Of a stretch of DNA of 64,000 nucleotides, positions 41,201-52,200 are shown piece after piece. Numbering within the stretch: position 1 is the stretch's first letter; every line of letters begins with the position of its first letter. Origin of the DNA: Amoebophrya sp. A120 (Eukaryota; Sar; Dinophyceae; Syndiniales; Amoebophryaceae). A model generated the notes under the pieces. That model had not been told where the DNA came from and did not search any database. It saw only the letters and a list, made by a program, of their open reading frames with translations. Location: NCBI GenBank assembly GCA_905178155.1, contig CAJINV010000007.1, forward strand, positions 3,676,265-3,740,264, read 5' to 3'. The translations under genes and the position numbers were made by a program.

Positions 41201-43139
41201 CGGAGCGAGTACATCTACGAGTAGTACCGGAGCACCAGCTAGTGCGCGAAATACAAGAGACGACCACCACGACGACCCCAACCATTCACGAAAACCAACT
41301 TCCACGACGCCGACACAGCACCACGCAATTCCGTGGAAATCGCACATCAACAACGAGAACTGGCTGCGGTATCAGCAGCGAAACCACGAGAACACCATTC
41401 TCGCGGAAAAGTTGAAGGTGTGCGTTGTCGGGTTGACCATCGGAGCTGCGGGCGGGGGAAAGTTTTTGTACCGTGAGGCTTGGATGGGGGGAGCTGGAGC
41501 GGATACTGGAAGAGGGGGACAAGACGACCAAGACGACTCTGAGGAACAACGATTGCAGCTTTCTACGGACTTGGTCCGCGCAAGAGAAAAGTCGAAGCAA
41601 GAACTGGGCAATCTGACCTCGAAATCGGCGACGTGGCGGTCCTTTTTCGAGAAGAATGCGTTTCTGGACAAAGACGGCCGGACGATGCATCTGCTCACAG
41701 AGGAAATTGCGGAGGCGGTGAAGAATGTGTGGCTCCTGGATGAAAAAGACGCAGCCAGTACAACAACTCGGGGACCAAAAGCAGGAGCTGACGACATGGA
41801 AAAGCGCGACGAGCATGGAGGGCAACAGGCTGGAGGTCATGTTGATCCTGCTGCGGAAACAGCAGCACTGGACGTCGACTCGTCAATAGGACAAAACGAC
41901 TCGTCCGTTCAGCCCGACGTAGAGCAATTGTGTGCCGATTTGATGGAGTCGCTGAGCCACGAGGACGAAACGTTTTACACAAGTACTGTAACGACAACAT
42001 CACCCTCCCGGCCTTTTGGAAACAACCATCAACGCGGCCAACAGTACCATAATTCTCAGGCACCACTTGTCCAGCATCGGAAAGATAAGCTTTTCGGGCT
42101 CCAGAAACAGCGACAAGAGCTTGCGGACGCGATCCTTTGGCCCCGGTTCTTGCCACACTACTTTGAGGCTATGGGCCTCACGGACGCGAGTCAGCAGCAG
42201 GCTGTGTTGCTGACCGGGCCTAGTGGGAGCGGCAAAACTTTTTTGGGCGTCGAGTGGCTAAAAGCCTGGCTGGAACGTTTCGCGGAAGCCGCTGCTGCTG
42301 CGGCAACTGCATCGAGAAGGACCAAAACTCGAAAAGAAAAAGCAAGAAAAGAACACTGGCGCGTCCGGGTTGTCCACGCGACCGAACTAATCTCCTCTTT
42401 CGTCGGAGAGTCTGAAGAAAATCTGCGCAGGATCTTAAATGATGACACAGCTTCCCGAGGAGCGTCAGCAGCAGGAAAACAAGACGCAGCAGATATCGTC
42501 CCCGATGAAGGAGACGCAGCACTACAGCAGAACGACAACGAGCTGCTGGTCTTTGAAAACATTGACCAGTGGCTTGCGCGACCGGACGACGACAACGACG
42601 ATGCAACCGGCGCAGTTCGCAATCGGCTGCTGACCACCTTTCTCGTCGCCCTTGACGGCATCGACAGCAGAACGGAGAGGAACGCGGGACCTCAGCGCGT
42701 CCTTGTGTGTACCACGACCAAACCTGCCGAAAATTTTCCGCCCTCGATCCTCCGCCCCGGCCGGCTCAAGCCGATTGCGGCGTGTGGTAGTTTGTACAGC
42801 AGGAAGCACGACTTCGATTGCAAGAAAGAGGAGAAAAAAGCGGAAATCGCGTTCCACTTTTTGAAACAGGACTTGGACCAGGTGTTTTCGGAAATTGAAA
42901 TGATGAGCAGTGAGAGAAATAATGCCGCCAGCACAAGTACTGGCGCAGCTGAAGCACGACCGGGAGAAGAACACCATCAGGCACAGATCCAGAAGATCGC
43001 GACCAAGATTTTAAACGAAAAGGTTGTGAAGATGCGAAGCTACTTGGAAGCGGAAACAGTTGGCGCGGTCGAACGTGCTGTGGGGGAAATCTTCCGCACG
43101 GCAGACTCGGTCGCGCAGGCTTTGGGCGGTAGTGCTTAA
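38283..43139 (+). CDS. giant AAA ATPase-like protein
   Basis: A single exon encodes 1618 residues. The C-terminal third holds one AAA module: Walker A GPSGSGKT at about residue 1314, FVGESEENLRRIL, a Walker B-like LLVFENID at about 1421 where the usual DE pair reads EN, NRLLTTFLVALDGI, and LRPGRLKPI. This order resembles the second ATPase ring of PEX1/PEX6-type proteins, which unfold or pull substrates. With Asn in place of the catalytic Glu neighbour, hydrolysis may be weak. Much of the rest is acidic, Ser/Thr- and His-rich linker with islands such as PTFVHLRWDLIEQANGTYH. A hydrophobic span (SMFMVVPIIFLSFTLVFRV, about residue 525) may be a membrane segment. The PEX assignment is only a suggestion. 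Confidence 0.6.
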   Translation: MSGQTTTHGAFQRHHPVTIDFVESDPDFPAEAALLNVGFPRSTQAGQQDKVVDGRGPQDLIISKIAEEESDAAISTENSSTPLRREYVVFYAVSCEAHEERTFGTGENAGQKPQAHSSSVFTLDQDSDSAKVQHQDHQPNATTNAEGLPQPATGTQEGRANLHPPLRISLPKWSKGFFFGARDVRLQLVRQGQHGSSWDYTTVLTDDQNVAQMGTRTDATTAFVSEKLRWYKDKTEDDRDTIAAGGQDIDSGKSTSKSSSDDRNGRKGTSSSAQKPGTVGRSAKTTSIYAEGPLLENYWSLLAKTTVAGRNFGSALDMSFAFWSQRTSPDVLQRQLDLVQLRLSRVRIPNGNVRSRHRNVEKRPGAGAARGTRTYFRGSVVELLTAGQEIRLEPLREHQAQLLRHAAGEHQAQSKAPNVHVKSADEEGDHRGGEQLSEEPAGRGQVPTIDDTRLQVVPVQEPRFFEYSMTASNYSHDDVQDQDRLRTTSLFEESRTSASGGDEAKTAENGNKGTTPNVTITKPSSMFMVVPIIFLSFTLVFRVHVDHEEEADDRASAPSSVSPSTLPGQEQKQNTALGSCPEDEGVDDVEMLDATERENFVENNVVSYHYSQDQRFVRNTARLLQGRDGHKSGALAISAGSRAPNSSSLARKIFHALAQDHTKSAAGVDKKRPAKAAAHTEKQQKREDAGKIAEKEKENENDSELPRNPDRILVCHDIYAEEKSWLEPLFRNEKLNGGQEPLAEFVADPVSLATTVGLGFSEDEHEMSKKHQHDVAATKVKSLGPWSLSQQLPTFVHLRWDLIEQANGTYHRDEVLQFLCTLLRPEQDQKKILLITGLCSAFSLEHPPLDASDAGNKKREKNKVGDQGDKDTAGGGTSKQRNFFEKLFSADQLLEDVAELLKTEQKCVTPDMDWNLPLRAAMSEVHEKHEHDNDETLNHGARVLDRTPGAPAHGTTNNNVNHDDTRTTAGLRNGASTSTSSTGAPASARNTRDDHHDDPNHSRKPTSTTPTQHHAIPWKSHINNENWLRYQQRNHENTILAEKLKVCVVGLTIGAAGGGKFLYREAWMGGAGADTGRGGQDDQDDSEEQRLQLSTDLVRAREKSKQELGNLTSKSATWRSFFEKNAFLDKDGRTMHLLTEEIAEAVKNVWLLDEKDAASTTTRGPKAGADDMEKRDEHGGQQAGGHVDPAAETAALDVDSSIGQNDSSVQPDVEQLCADLMESLSHEDETFYTSTVTTTSPSRPFGNNHQRGQQYHNSQAPLVQHRKDKLFGLQKQRQELADAILWPRFLPHYFEAMGLTDASQQQAVLLTGPSGSGKTFLGVEWLKAWLERFAEAAAAAATASRRTKTRKEKARKEHWRVRVVHATELISSFVGESEENLRRILNDDTASRGASAAGKQDAADIVPDEGDAALQQNDNELLVFENIDQWLARPDDDNDDATGAVRNRLLTTFLVALDGIDSRTERNAGPQRVLVCTTTKPAENFPPSILRPGRLKPIAACGSLYSRKHDFDCKKEEKKAEIAFHFLKQDLDQVFSEIEMMSSERNNAASTSTGAAEARPGEEHHQAQIQKIATKILNEKVVKMRSYLEAETVGAVERAVGEIFRTADSVAQALGGSA

Positions 43140-43983
43140 AGACGCACGAGGTGGCTTTCGACTTCTTACGAGAAGCAGCTTCGCAAAGGCTGTGCAAAAC
43201 TGCTATTTGTATTTCTCATGTACGCACACGCAGATTAAAAGAAAAGAGCAGATAGCGATCTTCTATCTTTTTGCGCGAGACGGCGCTCAAGAATACGAAA
43301 AGAAAACTCGCGACAAAGTAAGATGATCCTCTGCAAAAGCAAGCGACGTATTCGTATTACGCATTTTATGAATGTCTAGATTTAGTGGTCCGGGTTTTTT
43401 ATCTTTACAGTGCGCAAGAAAAAAAAAGAAAAAGTGTTTCACATAGAGTTCGGGTGCCAGCACTGCAAGCATAAAGACAGCGCGTCTACAACAGTGGATA
43501 TTTTTGTATATCTGAGTTTTTGTGTTCGCGAGGACGTCGACGTCGAAGTAGTCAAGATCTGCTATTATAGCTTGCAAGAAGTACATGTGCAGCACTCATT
43601 GGTGTCGGTGTTATTGTGAAAGAAAAGAAAAAAAGCGAAGTAGAGCCAAAGAGTGGGAGGAATTCGCACACCGGTTATTTCTGGATCCCATTTCATGTGG
43701 AGTTTCTGCAATTTTTCCTGATCTTCAGTGCTTCTTGTTTTATCCGGCGTGGTCTTAAGTACGCCAGTCCCGCCCCAATCTCGTGGCTTGAGTAACGATA
43801 TTTCTAGAACGCACCCTCCTGACCCTGTAGGCAACGAACGCTCGTAGTGACAAGAAGTGGCGCCTAAATTTTCTCTTCCTTGCTGCCGAAGATCCCGTTT
43901 TAATTGTAGCTAATAACACTACATATTGGAAATTATCGAATTCAAAATACTAAAGATCATTTATTTTGACACCTTTTATTGCG
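43140..43983. other. intergenic with a lone introner-like end
   Basis: ATCCTCTGCAAAAGC at 43325-43340 matches the left end of the TATCCTCTGCAAAAG introner family. No matching right end was found downstream, so this may be a decayed copy. Nothing else was recognised. Confidence 0.4.
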
Positions 43984-46158
43984 ATGGCTAAAGACGAGGA
44001 AATGACGCCAGATTCGGTGCCGCGCGAGGCGGAAAAGAACAAGAATCGTTCTCGAACTACACGCTCGAGCGCGGTTGAGCCTAGTGCTAGTTCCCCGGCA
44101 TCACTTTCACTCTCCTCCTCATCACCGCCTGTCCTTTATTCGCGTAAACAGCTCGAGACGCTAGTCGCCGAGAACAAGTTTTTCCGTCCTGACTACGTCA
44201 ACGACCCGATCGGCCGGGGCTGTTCGCGTCTCAGGTTGTTCAATCAGAACTTTCCCGAAGTCATTCTGTTTCGCGACCACCACGCCTGGTGTCCATTCTG
44301 TCAGAAGGCCTGGATTTTGCTCGAGGAGCTGCGGATTCCGTATGCCGTGGTGAAAGTGACCATGCACAACTACGGCAAGAAAGAATTCTGGTACACGAAA
44401 TACGTCTACGCGAAGGGCACTTTTCCCTGTCTGATCGTGCTGAAAAGTAAGCAGCTGCAGGAAAAGGTGTTGCGTGCCAGTTTGGAAGAGGGCGCGGACC
44501 GAGAAAGTCTGAAGTCGATGCAGGGTCTGGAAAAAATGCCACGAAAGAGTGCGGACAGCGATGTTGGTACGATCGACACCAGCAGCGGCTTCGCTTTCCA
44601 AGCACCTTTGAGGAATAAAAGCGGGGGGGAACAAGCGCAAGAGGAAGAGCAGGGGAAAAGCACCAGAAGACGATCATTGGGCTCCGATAGTGTCGATTCA
44701 TCTGCGCCGACTACTAAATCCTTCATGGAAACGCTACTTGGTACGGTGTCTTCAGCGACCGGATCTAGTAGTAGTGTGGGCAGAGAGAGTACTAGGCGTA
44801 GCCAGCAAGGGGACTACGAGTTGATCAACGACTCCACTCCGGTCATGATCCGCCTGGTCGAGCTGGCGCGGCAGAAAATGCAAGACCAGACGACCCGCAC
44901 CACAACCACAAGCCCGACACACGACGACGGCGCAAACGACATCCACGACCTATCCGACCCCGCGTGGGACCTGCGGGACAAGCAGACCGCGGCAATTTGC
45001 TTCAACTTCATCGAGGGAAAGCTGCTGCACTACTTCTACCGGTGGCTGTCGTGCCAAAACTGCGACTGGAACGACGCCAACGCAAAAGCGATTGAGGCGG
45101 AAAACAAACGGCTTTTTTCACAGGTTTGCGAGGAGCTGTCGGGGCTGCTGAAGGTGAATATTAAACTGCGAACCTCACAAACGCAATCAGAATCAAACGG
45201 GACGAACACGAAGGTGGGAACGGGCAGAATAAAGCTCAAAACCTTCTCTATTTCGGACTGTGTTTTGCTTCCTTGGTTGGAACGGATCAACTCGCAGTTG
45301 TTTTACTACAAGGGATTCGACCTCCGTGCGGAATTCCCGGTCATTGCCGCTTGGTTTGCCAGCATGGAAAAACGGAGCAGCTATCTGATGAGCAAGGGAG
45401 ATTTCTTCACGCACACGCACGCGATTCCACACCGGATCCGGCCCTGCTTTTTCGACGAGTGGACGGTTGGAAGAACGGAACTGCAAAACTGCTGGCAGGC
45501 GGTAGAATGTGGTGGCGGGGCCGCCGCGATTGTTGGCTGTAGAGCTGTGCCCGACGCGTGGGACTCGGAGGTTTGCTTTGAAGGTCCTACCAGTACGACC
45601 TTCGACGAAGACAATGGCCGCAGCGAAATTTTGGCGATGCCCTCGACCTCCCAAGAGCAGCAACAACTCCTCAAGTCCGCTTCTTTCGAAGCTGCCTACA
45701 GGGTCCTCCGGTTTTGGGACGTTTTGGAAAGCAAAACGGAAAGTGTGAAGATAGTGGAAGACAAAAACGCCTTTGACACAGCGATGCGGTTGGTTGTCAT
45801 GAGGTTGATCGTATTTGGTGAAAATGATGATGTCGCAAGGAGGAGCTCCAGCGTTCATACGATCTCCACCGTTCCTGTTGAGGAAATTCCGAACCCGGAG
45901 CAAGTTCTTTTGGTGATTCAGTACTTCAAGGACCGGATCAGTATACCGCGGGACATGGGGTACTACGCCGGGAAGCGCTTCCGGCAAGTGATGTTTTCAC
46001 TGATCGAAGAACTTTGTCGACGGCTGAAAAAAGATCCCTTTGACTGTCCGATTCCCATTCCCTATGACAACCGGTACGATGTACGGCCGGATAAGTTTGT
46101 TGGAAAACAGCACTATGAAGAAATCCCAAAAGTCTTGCAAGTAGTCTTGTTTCGATGA
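43984..46158 (+). CDS. glutathione S-transferase-like protein
   Basis: A single exon encodes 724 residues. A Ser-rich N-terminal tail precedes a thioredoxin-fold GST N-domain: EVILFRDHHAWCPFCQKAW with CPFC at about residue 103, EELRIPYAVVKV and KGTFPCLIVLK, where the cis-Pro is expected. A low-complexity insertion of about 120 residues follows. The helical GST C-domain shows as FSISDCVLLPWLERINSQLF, then FPVIAAWFASMEKR and a further 230 residues. GST-like proteins bind glutathione in detoxification, reductase or structural roles. The CPFC pair would allow glutaredoxin- or omega-like thiol chemistry, which is inferred. The start at 43984 follows the pattern GCGATGGC. Confidence 0.75.
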   Translation: MAKDEEMTPDSVPREAEKNKNRSRTTRSSAVEPSASSPASLSLSSSSPPVLYSRKQLETLVAENKFFRPDYVNDPIGRGCSRLRLFNQNFPEVILFRDHHAWCPFCQKAWILLEELRIPYAVVKVTMHNYGKKEFWYTKYVYAKGTFPCLIVLKSKQLQEKVLRASLEEGADRESLKSMQGLEKMPRKSADSDVGTIDTSSGFAFQAPLRNKSGGEQAQEEEQGKSTRRRSLGSDSVDSSAPTTKSFMETLLGTVSSATGSSSSVGRESTRRSQQGDYELINDSTPVMIRLVELARQKMQDQTTRTTTTSPTHDDGANDIHDLSDPAWDLRDKQTAAICFNFIEGKLLHYFYRWLSCQNCDWNDANAKAIEAENKRLFSQVCEELSGLLKVNIKLRTSQTQSESNGTNTKVGTGRIKLKTFSISDCVLLPWLERINSQLFYYKGFDLRAEFPVIAAWFASMEKRSSYLMSKGDFFTHTHAIPHRIRPCFFDEWTVGRTELQNCWQAVECGGGAAAIVGCRAVPDAWDSEVCFEGPTSTTFDEDNGRSEILAMPSTSQEQQQLLKSASFEAAYRVLRFWDVLESKTESVKIVEDKNAFDTAMRLVVMRLIVFGENDDVARRSSSVHTISTVPVEEIPNPEQVLLVIQYFKDRISIPRDMGYYAGKRFRQVMFSLIEELCRRLKKDPFDCPIPIPYDNRYDVRPDKFVGKQHYEEIPKVLQVVLFR

Positions 46159-46825
46159 ATTGCATCTTCATGAGCGATGGCACAAATAGAATAGATACGA
46201 AGAAATTCCAAATAAAGTATGTTGAAGTTTGCCCAAATTTACTACTGCCGCTGCCCGCTCAGTTTCAAAGCATGACGCGATTTCTTACAGGCACCGACGG
46301 CAGAAAAATCAAAAGTTAGAAAACAGTAACTTATCGTTTTGCTAATGTGAATGCTTTCCGTTTCACGTGGTTTCTGAGGAAGTCTGATCACATAGTAGTT
46401 TTCGCTTAGAGGTCGTTTCTTTACCTCATTATTGGACGCCATCGACCTTTCAATTGCGTATGTGTGTGTGCAGTAGCAGAGAGCCTGAAATACAATCAAC
46501 AGCAATCGCGCTCGTGTCGGTAAAACGAGTCGCCCCTCATTCAAACTAAGTTTGTGTTCACGACCACGTGCGTCGTCGTGCATTATTTTGTTTGATCTCC
46601 CTACAACACACACTGACTTACTGTAGCACTCACATCCGGCTGCAACATGCGATATCGTTTCCTGGCAAGTGGCACATTTGGTTTGCTGGATGAAGTAAGA
46701 GAGCTGTCTGACGTAGTACATGTCATCTGACAGTGACTCTGAGTAAGGTATCGAAACCCAGGCGCATCCTTCTCATCTGTGGCGCACCTTCTGCTTCTTT
46801 CTTCTGTAATATGGGGAACTAAACC
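46159..46825. other. intergenic, no gene seen
   Basis: No protein-like frame on either strand and no repeat was recognised between the GST-like and kinase genes. Confidence 0.45.
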
Positions 46826-49006
46826 ATGCGTCGGTCAGATGCACAACGGTTCGTAGCTGAGCCGGATGTCACCCTGCTAACTTCCAGCGACGCTAGCTAC
46901 AAAAACTCAGCGACTGGACGAGCGAGTTTTGCATCTGCTACTCTCAGCAAGAAGAAGTCCGCCGATGATAACAGAGGCGGGGGCAGGGTAGTTGCCGACA
47001 ATTTTACTGCGGTACAACTAGTAGCAGCTCCAGTGGCCTCGAATTCGATAGATGAAAGCGACGTCCCGCGTGCGCAGTTACTCCGCGCCCTTACAACCGG
47101 GGAGTGCGGAAGCCTGTTTCTGGTGCGACGATCGCATTTTCGAGGAGGTGGACGTCGAGGTAGACCACCACGGATGAAAGAAAACGTTCGGAATCGTGAT
47201 TGGGATCAGGACGATGAGCACCACGAGCTGCAAGTTCTAAAGAAGAAAAAGTACAGCTTTACCGACTTCCACGCAGCTGCACCTTCCTCTTCCTGTCACA
47301 CCTCGGGGCGGCCATCATCCTCGTGCAACACTCACCGTGATCTCTGCACAGAAATTCAAATCCTGGAACGACTCTCGTCTGCTGCAGCAAATGCCGGGAA
47401 ACCGAAACAAGTGGCCACATCTTCATCTACTTCTGCGTCCCAGTGTCTTCATCGAGTCGAAACGAGCGGCCACGGCGTCTTGCTGAAGCAACATCCGAAT
47501 ATCGTGAAATACCGTGGTAGTTTTCTACTACCCGAAAGAACTGCAGAGGAACAGCAAGCCGTAGCAGATCCTTTCGGAATTTCTTTAGCGCAACAAAACA
47601 AAATCTCTTGGCTTTTCTTCGCGCACGAGCCTGCAGATTTGCAGCAGCTCCTGTACCGCAGGACGAAGCCCTTCCGCGAAGAGTTTGCGCTAGAAGTGTT
47701 TGCGCAAGTAGCCAACGCGTTGTGCTTCCTGCACTCGAACAGCTTCGGTTTCCGGATCCAGCACCGAGACGTCAAGTCTGCGAACATCTTGGTCAATTTA
47801 CCGGAAAACCGAGTCCGGCTGACCGACTTCGGTATTTCGGTGCTGGAAGAACAATTTGGCCGCGGGGGACCATCGCAGGTGCATCGGGCTGATCGGGAGG
47901 ACGAAGAGCATGAGAAAGGGGAAGCAACGTACCCGGGAGGCGTAGTGATCCGTCGGAACCACCACGATGTGGAAGTACTAGAAGACGAGTCGTCTGGCCC
48001 TAGAGCACCTCCACGCTTCGTTGGAGTGGAAAAACTGCAGCGTGCACATGACGAATCTGAAGATCCTGATGTAGACCACAATCACACCAAAGTCGTGTCT
48101 GACGACCCCGGCTCTGCAGTCGACGCGGCCATCTCTGCGATTGAGCGCATTGTGTCGCTTTCTGACGAGTTGGAGCTGGATCAAGTCCAAGATGCAGAGC
48201 GAGGCTCGTCCGCTGTCTCCGTCGAAGGTTTCAGTTTCTCTCCAACCACTCTGTCCAGGCGAAGGAGCCGGCAAGTCGTCGAATTTGATTACACTGCTGG
48301 CGAGAATGAATTTTTACCTTCCGCGACGATCGTCAGAGACGTCGAGGTATCTGGGTGTGCTGATAATTTGGTTCCAGCACGACAAGCGACGGAAACACCC
48401 CGCTCCGGCACCTCGAAGCTGCAGCTGGAAGCTACGTTTACCCACATCCCGCCCGAAGTGCTGGAGAAGGGGAACAGTGGGTGGAGTGTGAAGAGCGACG
48501 TGTACCAACTCGGACTGACCTTGTACGAAATGTGCGCCTTAAAGTTGCCGTACGATTTTCATTCCACCACACAGGAACAGGCATCTCCATCTGAACAGAT
48601 GAAAGAGGCTCACTCAACGTCGGCGTCTCCTGGTCAACAGCAACATGCGAGGAGCCAGCAAAAAAATCATGCCAATAATCCTGTCGGCATGAATCTTGGC
48701 GCCTTGACGCTGAGGATCGCCTCTGGAGTTTACGAACCCCTTTGCAAAGATTCCTACTCGGACCGAGTGCATTACGTTGTGCGTCGATTGCTGAAGAGGA
48801 CACCGACAAAACGGCCCAGCGCAACCGAAATTATGCGCTGGATGAAGCGAGAGGAAAGGCCATATGAAGAAGACGCGTTGCACCTTCCAGAATCAGGGAC
48901 TGAGATGGAAAATGCACTTGGTGAGCCAGCATTTTTACGAGGACCGTTGAGAATACACAAAGAAGAAATGACAGCACTTTTGCAGTGCGAGGAGCTGACA
49001 ACATGA
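46826..49006 (+). CDS. protein kinase with very long activation segment
   Basis: A single exon encodes 726 residues. Kinase features in order: a glycine-loop-like TTGECGSLFLVRR (about residue 90), an alpha-C helix with TEIQILERL, HPNIVKYRGSF, the catalytic loop HRDVKSANILVN (about 313), DFGIS (about 333), PPEVLEKGN (about 541), SDVYQLGLTLYEM and RLLKRTPTKRPSATEIMRWM. The order and residues indicate an active Ser/Thr kinase, loosely NEK-like. Between DFG and the PPE (APE) motif there are about 200 residues of acidic insertion instead of the usual 20-35. An acidic/Ser-rich insertion also separates the glycine loop from the alpha-C helix. Substrate and pathway cannot be read. Confidence 0.82.
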   Translation: MRRSDAQRFVAEPDVTLLTSSDASYKNSATGRASFASATLSKKKSADDNRGGGRVVADNFTAVQLVAAPVASNSIDESDVPRAQLLRALTTGECGSLFLVRRSHFRGGGRRGRPPRMKENVRNRDWDQDDEHHELQVLKKKKYSFTDFHAAAPSSSCHTSGRPSSSCNTHRDLCTEIQILERLSSAAANAGKPKQVATSSSTSASQCLHRVETSGHGVLLKQHPNIVKYRGSFLLPERTAEEQQAVADPFGISLAQQNKISWLFFAHEPADLQQLLYRRTKPFREEFALEVFAQVANALCFLHSNSFGFRIQHRDVKSANILVNLPENRVRLTDFGISVLEEQFGRGGPSQVHRADREDEEHEKGEATYPGGVVIRRNHHDVEVLEDESSGPRAPPRFVGVEKLQRAHDESEDPDVDHNHTKVVSDDPGSAVDAAISAIERIVSLSDELELDQVQDAERGSSAVSVEGFSFSPTTLSRRRSRQVVEFDYTAGENEFLPSATIVRDVEVSGCADNLVPARQATETPRSGTSKLQLEATFTHIPPEVLEKGNSGWSVKSDVYQLGLTLYEMCALKLPYDFHSTTQEQASPSEQMKEAHSTSASPGQQQHARSQQKNHANNPVGMNLGALTLRIASGVYEPLCKDSYSDRVHYVVRRLLKRTPTKRPSATEIMRWMKREERPYEEDALHLPESGTEMENALGEPAFLRGPLRIHKEEMTALLQCEELTT

Positions 49007-49225
49007 GGAAGAGATCGCTATACCATTTGGGTCCTGCACGAAGGGAAGTCGTGATGTTGTTCTTGATTATGTGTTGATCTGTCGTTATCGTCTAATGATG
49101 GCGTGGTCGCCGGGTGCTTTTGAGCGATTATGTGGCATTCAATGTTTTTCGCACTCGCTTGCTTTTTTTTGTGATCTTTCACGGGAAAAAAAAACAATCA
49201 AGTGACTACAACTGCTCATGAGACG

Positions 49226-52200
49226 ATGTCAATCTTTCAGGATCTGCTTCGAAATTGGTGGCTCAGAAGTCGGAGATCCTGCAGACATTTCCTGAAATTA
49301 AGATCGAGAAATAAAAGCGCATTTTGGCATGAACATCGGGCGGAACCGCGTCTCCACCCCGCCGTGTGTGAACAAATAAATCAGGTTCGTCCACCCCGCG
49401 ACGCAGATGTCGCATCTGTTCTACAATCCAGCTTCAGCAGGAGCGGGAGACGCGTTTGTGCTCAGAGAAGACAGTTCCACCGAGTTGGTCTCTGTGGCTG
49501 TCTGCTCGTTTGGCAACATGTTTTTCTCGGTTTGCCGACGTGGTTTCGTCCATTCGATGTTTCCGGCCCGAGGAATGAATACGAACATGGCACCACTGAA
49601 TCAGAAACATGTTCGGCAACGAGACAAAACTCGACATCTGATTGCAGATGCCGTGGTGCCGGCACGAGAAAAGCTGCAGCTACAACAACTCCCGAAGCAG
49701 GGCAGAATAGAGGTCGTCCGAGCTGCTCGAGGGAAAGCAGCGCCAGTGCTCTTCTTGAGACGGGGGACAAGGTCACGAAACAGTGCGATTCACACACCAG
49801 CACCAGGAGGGTCCAGACCACAGCAGCCTTCGCACTTGCACAGAGTGTCGTCGAGCCGTCGCAGTCCCTACCCCCTAGTACAGCGGAAGACTTATCTTCG
49901 CAAAACCTTCTTGACGACAGGAAAACCGACACGCCGAAATACCAGCACAATATTCCGAAGGTCTTTCTGCAGATCTCCCCCTCCTCGGAGGGATACATCT
50001 ACAAATACCACGTGAAGCGCCGGCTCTCCAAAGACTGGAAGTACGTCCACTGGAACGACCGGAAATGCCTAGAATTTATTGTCAAAACCCCGGTCCCCGG
50101 GCTCTTCGAAAACGCGCGCAAGGAGGCGAGTTTGCTGGACTTCCCGTCGATGGAGGAAAAGTACGGCGTTGCCGGCGTGAACGACTACAAAGCCAGTCGG
50201 CTGTATCAGCTCGTGCAGTTTTTCTTGCGGGAAAAATTCATTCAGGGAGCGCATGGGGCCGACTTCTGCCGGATGTACTTCTTGTACATACTATCCACAC
50301 GAAATCATGCACTGTACACTTACACCAAATGCTAGCTAAGTTGAGTGCTGTAGTATCACAAAATTTTTCTAAATCACATTCGGCATGAGGAGGTGAGGTT
50401 GCGCCATTAGGTAGGGAGGTCTTGACAAAATTTTGATTGCGTGCTGTGTCTGTGCGGTGAATTTGGATTTTTGCAATTGCACACATACACGGCGGGGTTT
50501 ACATGGACGTGGACATGATGCTGTACAAAAATATTGATGAACTCATTGCCGCTAGTTCTTCAATATCCTGTGCAAAAGTATCGCACTCGTACTAATTGCA
50601 AACATGCACGACAAATCTTCTTCCCAAGGTAAAACAGCATTACAAATTCGACTTCTCTTCTTGCCAAACTTTGTGATGCAATCTATACTAGTACGATACT
50701 TTTGCAATGCATATTCAACATCCACGAACTCGGGGAACCAGCACTCACCAGAAGCAGCAGAACGACCTGCCCCGCCGCCGGCGCCCCCGTCCCTCGTAGT
50801 TCTGGACGCCTACCGACCGAACAACCGACTGACCGACAACTTGTTTCGTCCAGCAGGAGTGATGAAGAAGAAAATGCTGGCAAATTATGACGAGTCTGGT
50901 GCAACGTCCGCTTCGGATCATGTTGAATCAAACGATTTGCTTTCCGCTTCCAAAACTACACGACCAGATGCCGTGATCAGCAAGCAAGAAACGGAATACA
51001 CCGGTGTCCAGAAGATTTTCTCCAAGGTATACGAGAAAAGCTTGCGGGCAAAAATAAAAGCGCAAGTGGCTCCTGGCGCGGACGTGGTCCTCTCCGATGA
51101 AGACTCAGGCGAAAGAATAGAAACTGTAGAGACGTCAGATACAACTTCTACGGCACCAGGTGGTCCAGCAGTTATACACCGTGCAGCAACCTCCACAAGA
51201 GGAAGATCAACCGCCGGCGAATCCGATGTAGGTGTAGATCATGAGATGACGACGTATTCCAACCTGGCGCGGTCGCTTTTCGAGATCAAAGTGGAAGACT
51301 GCGAAAAGAATCAGCAAACCAGTTTCCTCGCTTTCAAGCCCTTCTTTCCGCCCTTGTTTTGGCTGTATTTCCGGAAGCTATTGGTCGAATTTCTGAACGA
51401 GAACCCGGAGGAAGAGGTTTTGTTCTGTCTCCCACAGGCGATTCTGGAAAGGATGAGACGAGACGGGGTTAGTTACCACGAAAACCACTTTTACGGCAGT
51501 AATACCAACTATGAGGAGGAGGGGGAGGCGGAAGCGCAAGAGAAACAAGACGAGCCTACTGCTACTGGTACTTCAAGGATATTGGCAGATGATGACCAAG
51601 ACCCTCTGCTTCCAGATGGGACCTCGTCCGCGCCGCTTGACATGAGTCGAATATCCCACCTGTATGGCGGCCAGGGCAACATAGTGAAACTGCGGATGTC
51701 CTTCGGTTTGCAAGGCGACAGAGATGCGGACTTACCGGACCGAGACTTCTTCAAAAAACACCTGCCCTGCACGGCGGAAAAGACGAACGGATTCAACATG
51801 ACGGGATTGACGGGATTTTGCCGGAACAACGAGGATCTTCACAGTACCAGACCGACTGCTTCTGCAGAAGACGGCGCACTATTACGACAAGACGAGGAAC
51901 TACAGCAAGAAACGAATACACGCAAGAATCCCCCAGCAGAGAATAACCCCGATTTCAACGTGAAGCGCAATCGTTTTTTGTCTGTTTCAACCAGGACAAG
52001 CAGCTCGCTGATGCGACGGAACGCCACGAGACATCAAGGCCGCAGCTCGACATTATCATCTTCGCAGCCTGCCGCTGCAGAGCTGCAAACCTTCACGACC
52101 ACGTCGATTTTCGAAAGTCCCTTGTGGCGGCGGAATTTTCCCGACGTGACCAACGCGACGCTGATTGACCTGGGCTTCATCGCCGTTGTCCCAAGACACC

